NCBI RefSeq assembly: GCF_014643515.1
Contig: NZ_BMJP01000002.1
Span: 434,001 to 498,000, forward strand
Source of the DNA: Sphingomonas prati
Lineage (GTDB): Bacteria > Pseudomonadota > Alphaproteobacteria > Sphingomonadales > Sphingomonadaceae
Reading direction: 5' to 3'
DNA: 64,000 nt
In this document: piece by piece, positions 61,810-64,000 of the stretch
Numbering within the stretch: position 1 is the stretch's first letter
How the letters are laid out: each line of letters starts with the position of its first letter
Made by a program: the position numbers and the translations under genes
Notes under the pieces: model-generated
The model's input: only the letters and a program-made list of their open reading frames with translations
Told to the model about the DNA's origin: nothing
Databases searched by the model: none

Positions 61810-62693
61810 CAGGGAGAGATAGTCCCGGCGGGGCGCGGTGCCAATGGACATAGTGTCGCAGCGGGCGCGGATAGTGCGATCGCGGCGCGCAGTTCGGCGG
61901 CGAGCGCGGCGCCGTCCTGTCCCGCGCTGCGCAAGTCGGCGATCGCGGGGGCGCCGTCGCGTTTCGCCAGCCGGCGGCCGTCGGGGCCGAGCATCAGCGG
62001 GTGGTGGTGGTAGCGTGGTACGGGGAGGCCGAGCAGCGCCTGGAGCAGGCGGTGGACATGGGTGGCCTCGAACAGATCGACGCCGCGGACGATGTCGGTG
62101 ACGCCCTGGTGCGCATCGTCGAGCGTGACGGCGAGGTGGTAGGAGGCGGGGGCGTCCCGCCGGGCGAGGACGACGTCGCCGTGGTGCTCGGGGGTGGCGC
62201 GGACCGTGCCGGCGGTCGCGTCGTGCCAGTCGAACGGGCCGGCGCGTGAGGTGGCGGCGGCCATGTCGAGCCGCCACGCGGCGACGCGGGTGGGATCGGG
62301 CGCGCGGCGGCGACAGGTGCCGGGGTAGATCGCTGCCGGGCCGTGCGGGGCACTGGCGCTGGCGGCGATCTCGGCGGCAATTTCCGCGCGGGTGCAGGTG
62401 CAGGGGTAGAGGAGCTTTGCGGCGCGGAGTTGGTCCAGAGCGGCGGCGTAGGCGGGGAGGCGGGTGGACTGGTGAAGGACCGGGCCGTCCCAACTCAGCC
62501 CGAGCCAGGCGAGGTCGGTGAGGATCGTCGTGACATGCTCCGGGCGGCTGCGGCCGGGATCGATGTCCTCGATCCGGACGAGGAAGCGGCCGGCGTTGTT
62601 GCGCGCGAAATCGTGCGCGCGGATCGCGGAGACGGCGTGGCCGAGGTGGAGCTTGCCGGTCGGGCTGGGGGCGAAGCGGGTGGTGGGGGGCAT
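61809..62693 (-). CDS. gluQ: Glutamyl-Q tRNA(Asp) synthetase
   Basis: A 294-residue truncated GluRS paralogue that glutamylates queuosine in tRNA-Asp. The HIGH-like motif is RFAPSPTGKLHLGHAVSAIR, the Zn-binding cysteines CTCTRAE and YPGTCRRR, and the KMSKS-like element RRLAKRDGAPAI. The anticodon-binding domain of GluRS is absent, as expected. It shares one base with the twin-TM gene. Confidence 0.94.
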   Translation of the reverse strand: MPPTTRFAPSPTGKLHLGHAVSAIRAHDFARNNAGRFLVRIEDIDPGRSRPEHVTTILTDLAWLGLSWDGPVLHQSTRLPAYAAALDQLRAAKLLYPCTCTRAEIAAEIAASASAPHGPAAIYPGTCRRRAPDPTRVAAWRLDMAAATSRAGPFDWHDATAGTVRATPEHHGDVVLARRDAPASYHLAVTLDDAHQGVTDIVRGVDLFEATHVHRLLQALLGLPVPRYHHHPLMLGPDGRRLAKRDGAPAIADLRSAGQDGAALAAELRAAIALSAPAATLCPLAPRPAGTISP

Positions 62694-62768
62694 GGGGGTG
62701 TGTAGCGTGCCCGGGAGATCAGGGGGAGAGTGTGCGGGACATGCCGTGCGGGTCTGGCGCTTCCACCC

Positions 62769-62851
62769 GTCATCCCGGCGCGGGCCGTGATCGCGTTTGG
62801 TTCAGATATGGCATTTTACCAGAGGAAGATCCCGGCTTTCGCCGGGATGAC
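62769..62851. repeat. Inverted repeat, family D
   Basis: GTCATCCCGGCGCGGGCC on the left is mirrored by GCCGGGATGAC on the right, with an AT-richer centre (GGCATTTTACCAGAGGAAG). GTCATCCCGGC-type repeats are common in sphingomonads. Fills the gap after the methyltransferase stop. Confidence 0.6.
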
Positions 62852-62877
62852 AATATGGGGTTCGACCTGTGTTCGGT

Positions 62878-63726
62878 TCAGCCGGCGAGGCCCAGTTTGC
62901 GCGCGACGGAGGCAAGCAGGCCGGGCGATTGCGACGCGGCGGGGTTGGTTGCGACAGCGGACGGCGTTCCGGCGATGGCGCCCGCGGCGGGGGCATTGCC
63001 GGCGTCACCGTGTTTTTCCCATTCGGAGTGATAGTCGCCCTGTTGCGGCCAGCGCTTGAACAGCGGGACGTGCGCGGTCTTGGGCGCGATGACGAGCAGG
63101 CCGGTGTTGGTGTTCGTCGGGCCGATTTCACCGCCCGCGCGGCGGAACAAATCCTCGATCACCAGAAATTCGTGATTGTCGGCCATTTCGGAGAAGAAAG
63201 CGCGCAGGACGGTGAAGCCATTGCTGGGCGTGAAGACGCGGTACGGGAATTCCTGGCTGAACTGGTAGAAGCCGTGACCGAGCCAGTTGTTCGCGGGCAG
63301 CGTCGATAGCAGGCGACCGCCGACCTTCACCATGTTCATCTCGTTCGCGATCGCGCCGGGCACGTTGAAGATATGTTCGAGCGATCCCGCGTCGAACACC
63401 GTGTCGAACGCCTGATGCAGCGCCGGGTCGATCGGATCGTTGAAATCATGGACGATATCGGCGCCTTCGTAGGCAGACGCATCGGCCGTACGGACGTTGG
63501 TGGCGCCTATGCTCTGCAGCAAGCCCTCGTCGGCATAGCGCTTGCCGCCGCATGCCTCCTCGTAGCCGATGTTCAGCCCGGCGCGACGGAACAGTGCGTC
63601 CGCATGATCATAGGCTTGCGGGGGGACGTGCAATTCCTGCCGACCAATCTGTACCGTGTCGCCCATCGGGCCGCACAGCTTGTAGGATTCAAGCAGGAAC
63701 TGGAGGTTCCAGAGATCAATACCCAT
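62878..63726 (-). CDS. SAM-dependent methyltransferase-like protein
   Basis: A 282-residue protein with a class I methyltransferase-like core: ADIVHDFNDPIDPALHQAFD, TVFDAGSLEHIFNVPGAIAN and KVGGRLLSTLPANNWLGHGF, i.e. the post-I strand, the motif II region and the hydrophobic strand after it. The N-terminal SAM-binding glycine loop is not clear. FSQEFPYRVFTPSNGF suggests a membrane-glycan or O-antigen type methyltransferase, but this is a guess. ATG 63726 is preferred; a TTG 15 bases upstream would extend it. The Ala-rich C-terminal tail is variable. Confidence 0.7.
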   Translation of the reverse strand: MGIDLWNLQFLLESYKLCGPMGDTVQIGRQELHVPPQAYDHADALFRRAGLNIGYEEACGGKRYADEGLLQSIGATNVRTADASAYEGADIVHDFNDPIDPALHQAFDTVFDAGSLEHIFNVPGAIANEMNMVKVGGRLLSTLPANNWLGHGFYQFSQEFPYRVFTPSNGFTVLRAFFSEMADNHEFLVIEDLFRRAGGEIGPTNTNTGLLVIAPKTAHVPLFKRWPQQGDYHSEWEKHGDAGNAPAAGAIAGTPSAVATNPAASQSPGLLASVARKLGLAG

Positions 63727-64000
63727 TCCGATTACATCCAATCCTTTCGGACTTTCTGGCCAGGCCCAGTTGCCGTGTCAACGACAGCGGGCGTGAAGAC
63801 CGGCGCACAAGGGGGTTGACCTGGAATCATCGTGGTGGTGTCATGCGCTTGTCACGGCCTTTCGTCAGGGTCGCGATGACGGAGACGTAGGGCCTACCGG
63901 CCGCTTGCGCCCCGCGTGCGACGGGACCGGTGAACCGGTATGACCGATGTCTCCACCCACTGGTGGAAGGCAGTCGTCGTACGATGTACCATCCCGATCT
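63727..64000. other. Right edge, no supported gene
   Basis: 274 bp upstream of the methyltransferase-like gene. A short open frame from ATG 63940 reads MTDVSTHWWKAV to the edge, but there is no clear SD and it is too short to judge. Nothing else is visible. Confidence 0.5.

Overview
The window reads as part of the main chromosome of an alphaproteobacterium of the order Sphingomonadales, most likely Sphingomonas or a close relative. The evidence is the high GC content, the carotenoid genes crtY-crtI-crtB, the order mnmE-mnmG-rsmG-parA-parB, a complete SUF operon led by an Rrf2 regulator, and small families typical of sphingomonads (DUF1491, DUF3576, DUF6489-like, MmcB). Nearly all genes look intact. 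I saw no rRNA, tRNA, CRISPR array, integrase or complete insertion sequence.

Replication origin: the intergenic region 19845-20135 lies between hemE (leftward) and ppsR (rightward), the position of the Caulobacter origin. It holds two perfect inverted DnaA boxes, a third near-match, seven GANTC (CcrM-type) sites in about 150 bp, and a terminator-like hairpin. Genes close to it point away on both sides (hemE-hemJ, rho-terC, mnmE-mnmG-rsmG-parA-parB to the left; ppsR-maf-aroE-coaE-dnaQ-hpf-ptsN and dnaN to the right). parAB is about 10 kb away. Two perfect 16-bp parS palindromes (13.5 kb, 34.6 kb) and one variant (48.25 kb) lie in intergenic DNA. I infer that the window covers oriC and the centromere-like region.

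Layout. 1-9 kb: partial Atm1-type ABC transporter, small secreted proteins, YggS, a ThiE-like protein, an outer-membrane protein, and an overlapping DUF3576-leuS-lptE-holA run. 9.4-15 kb: parB-parA-rsmG-mnmG-mnmE. 15-20 kb: dienelactone hydrolase, TerC, Rho, HemJ, HemE. 20-28.5 kb: origin-proximal housekeeping genes, a divergent envelope protein pair, and dnaN. 28.7-33 kb: exonuclease, cysQ, cysNC fusion, cysD (sulfate activation). 33-37.6 kb: dapD with a HAD phosphatase, an S8 protease with autotransporter-like architecture, a small lipoprotein. 37.6-44 kb: SUF operon read leftward (rrf2-sufB-unknown-sufC-sufD-sufS-sufT-sufA). 44-48 kb: MmcB, HerA-like ATPase, TIGR02186 protein with a TSUP transporter. 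48.5-52.9 kb: crtY-crtI-LOG-crtB. 52.9-58.3 kb: a visibly more AT-rich glycan or surface patch (epimerase, unknown secreted protein, 1025-residue multidomain glycosyltransferase). 58.5-64 kb: egtB-egtD, gluQ-twin-TM-ATR, and a methyltransferase-like protein.

Several families of dispersed GC-rich inverted repeats sit between genes and sometimes inside operons (sufC/sufD, cysD/cysN, crtI/LOG). The most interesting items are the origin architecture, the parS set, the unknown protein inside the SUF operon, the palindrome in front of crtY, the LOG gene in the carotenoid operon, and the glycan patch.
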